Shown here piece after piece: positions 63,622-64,000 of a stretch of DNA of 64,000 bases. Source of the DNA: Pseudogemmobacter hezensis (GTDB lineage Bacteria; Pseudomonadota; Alphaproteobacteria; Rhodobacterales; Rhodobacteraceae); contig NZ_JABJXT010000013.1 of the NCBI RefSeq assembly GCF_013155295.1, forward strand, positions 62,001 to 126,000. Reading direction: 5' to 3'. The stretch's first letter is position 1. Each line of letters begins with the position of its first letter. The translations under genes and the position numbers were made by a program. Below the pieces are notes generated by a model. That model worked only from the letters and a program-made list of their open reading frames with translations, searched no databases and had not been told where the DNA came from.

Positions 63622-64000
63622 TCAGCCCTTGCTGTCAATGGTGCGCAGAGCGCGTTTGCAGATGCGGGCGGTCGCTGCTGTCGGGCTTTGCACCGACCAG
63701 CGGGCACAAAGCGCGCGCACCCAGTCAGGCTGGTCTTTGCTGGCGTCATTCAGCCAGTTCCCCACCGAATCCTGCACATATACGGCGGGATCGGCCCGCA
63801 GGGGTTCCAGCACCGGCAGCGCCTTTTCAGGCTGCTGGCGCAGCAGGCGAAGGTGCGCGCACCAGACGCCGCGCGGGCGGATCGCCTCGCTGGCGAAACG
63901 CCGCAGGCGCTCGGACGGCTCGCCCGCCCAATGTGAAAGCAGCGCAATCGCGGTGTCGGGATCCTCGGCGATATGGGGTCTGACGGCCATCCACGACCAT
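63622..64000 (-). CDS. HEAT-repeat DNA alkylation repair protein (AlkD-like), partial
   Basis: The last ~126 residues of a protein that continues past the window edge. Visible repeats: [31 protein letters not shown] (key residues A, L, W), [12 protein letters not shown] and [20 protein letters not shown]. The [20 protein letters not shown] block, with Trp and Asp, is typical of AlkC/AlkD-like glycosylases that excise 3-methyladenine. The N-terminal DNA-contact residues lie outside the window. It ends in TGA at 63622-63624. Confidence 0.7.
   Translation of the reverse strand, partial: WSWMAVRPHIAEDPDTAIALLSHWAGEPSERLRRFASEAIRPRGVWCAHLRLLRQQPEKALPVLEPLRADPAVYVQDSVGNWLNDASKDQPDWVRALCARWSVQSPTAATARICKRALRTIDSKG

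Overview
The window looks like chromosome from an alphaproteobacterium of the Rhodobacteraceae (Paracoccus/Rhodobacter-like). The evidence is high GC in nearly all genes, a MurA gene followed by a DUF2948 gene, and protein sequences of a typical purM-purN pair, TyrS and TRAP-poor/ABC-rich transport. No genus can be fixed from the sequence alone.

Layout. 1-29.9 kb is ordinary core and semi-core sequence: the end of murA with DUF2948; a branched-chain (HAAT) ABC transporter operon on the minus strand with an extra small secreted protein gene; a PQQ-type sugar dehydrogenase; tyrS diverging from anmK; a Hint-domain protein; purM-purN; tRNA-Arg(CCT); an M3 oligopeptidase; a polar amino acid ABC binding protein and permease with no ATPase gene beside them; a membrane-anchored ThiF/E1-like protein; dut; a MacA/MacB export pair; a FAD monooxygenase with a YbaN/DUF454 protein; a KDG kinase; a LysR regulator; a trypsin-like protease; and an hsp20 gene with a likely RpoH promoter.

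30.2-42 kb is an accessory region. It starts at tRNA-Trp and reaches tRNA-Cys, whose 3' ends face each other. Each tRNA has a decayed tyrosine integrase next to it, pointing towards it. Between them sits one large intact gene (32074-36792), a DUF4011-helicase-Vsr-like nuclease protein, a known type of single-gene phage-defence candidate. Around it lie fragments of a relaxase, an HK97-type capsid, and IS66 elements. Past tRNA-Cys come IS3, a phage HNH nuclease remnant and a broken IS5-family transposase, which cuts off the first codons of an MFS transporter gene.

42-46.5 kb holds the MFS gene, then TetR-Ohr-MDR oxidoreductase-DUF1304 behind a palindromic operator, then IS3 and IS110 remnants. 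46.5-57.7 kb is a sugar-acid catabolic locus: lactonase-like amidohydrolase, aldo/keto reductase, UxuA, UxuB, SDR, a GntR/FadR regulator with a perfect palindrome in the divergent promoter, and a CUT2-type sugar ABC transporter (binding protein, two permeases, double ATPase). The KDG kinase at 25.7 kb could finish the pathway.

57.7-64 kb is again accessory. After about 700 bases with no recognisable gene there is a tight three-gene operon: a tandem AAA+ ATPase, a WYL-domain regulator and a lower-GC protein with a D-x12-E-x-K nuclease-like motif (58453-62139). I regard this as the best candidate in the window for an undescribed, probably anti-phage, system. It is followed by a broken gene, a DUF6616-like protein and the end of a HEAT-repeat DNA alkylation repair protein.
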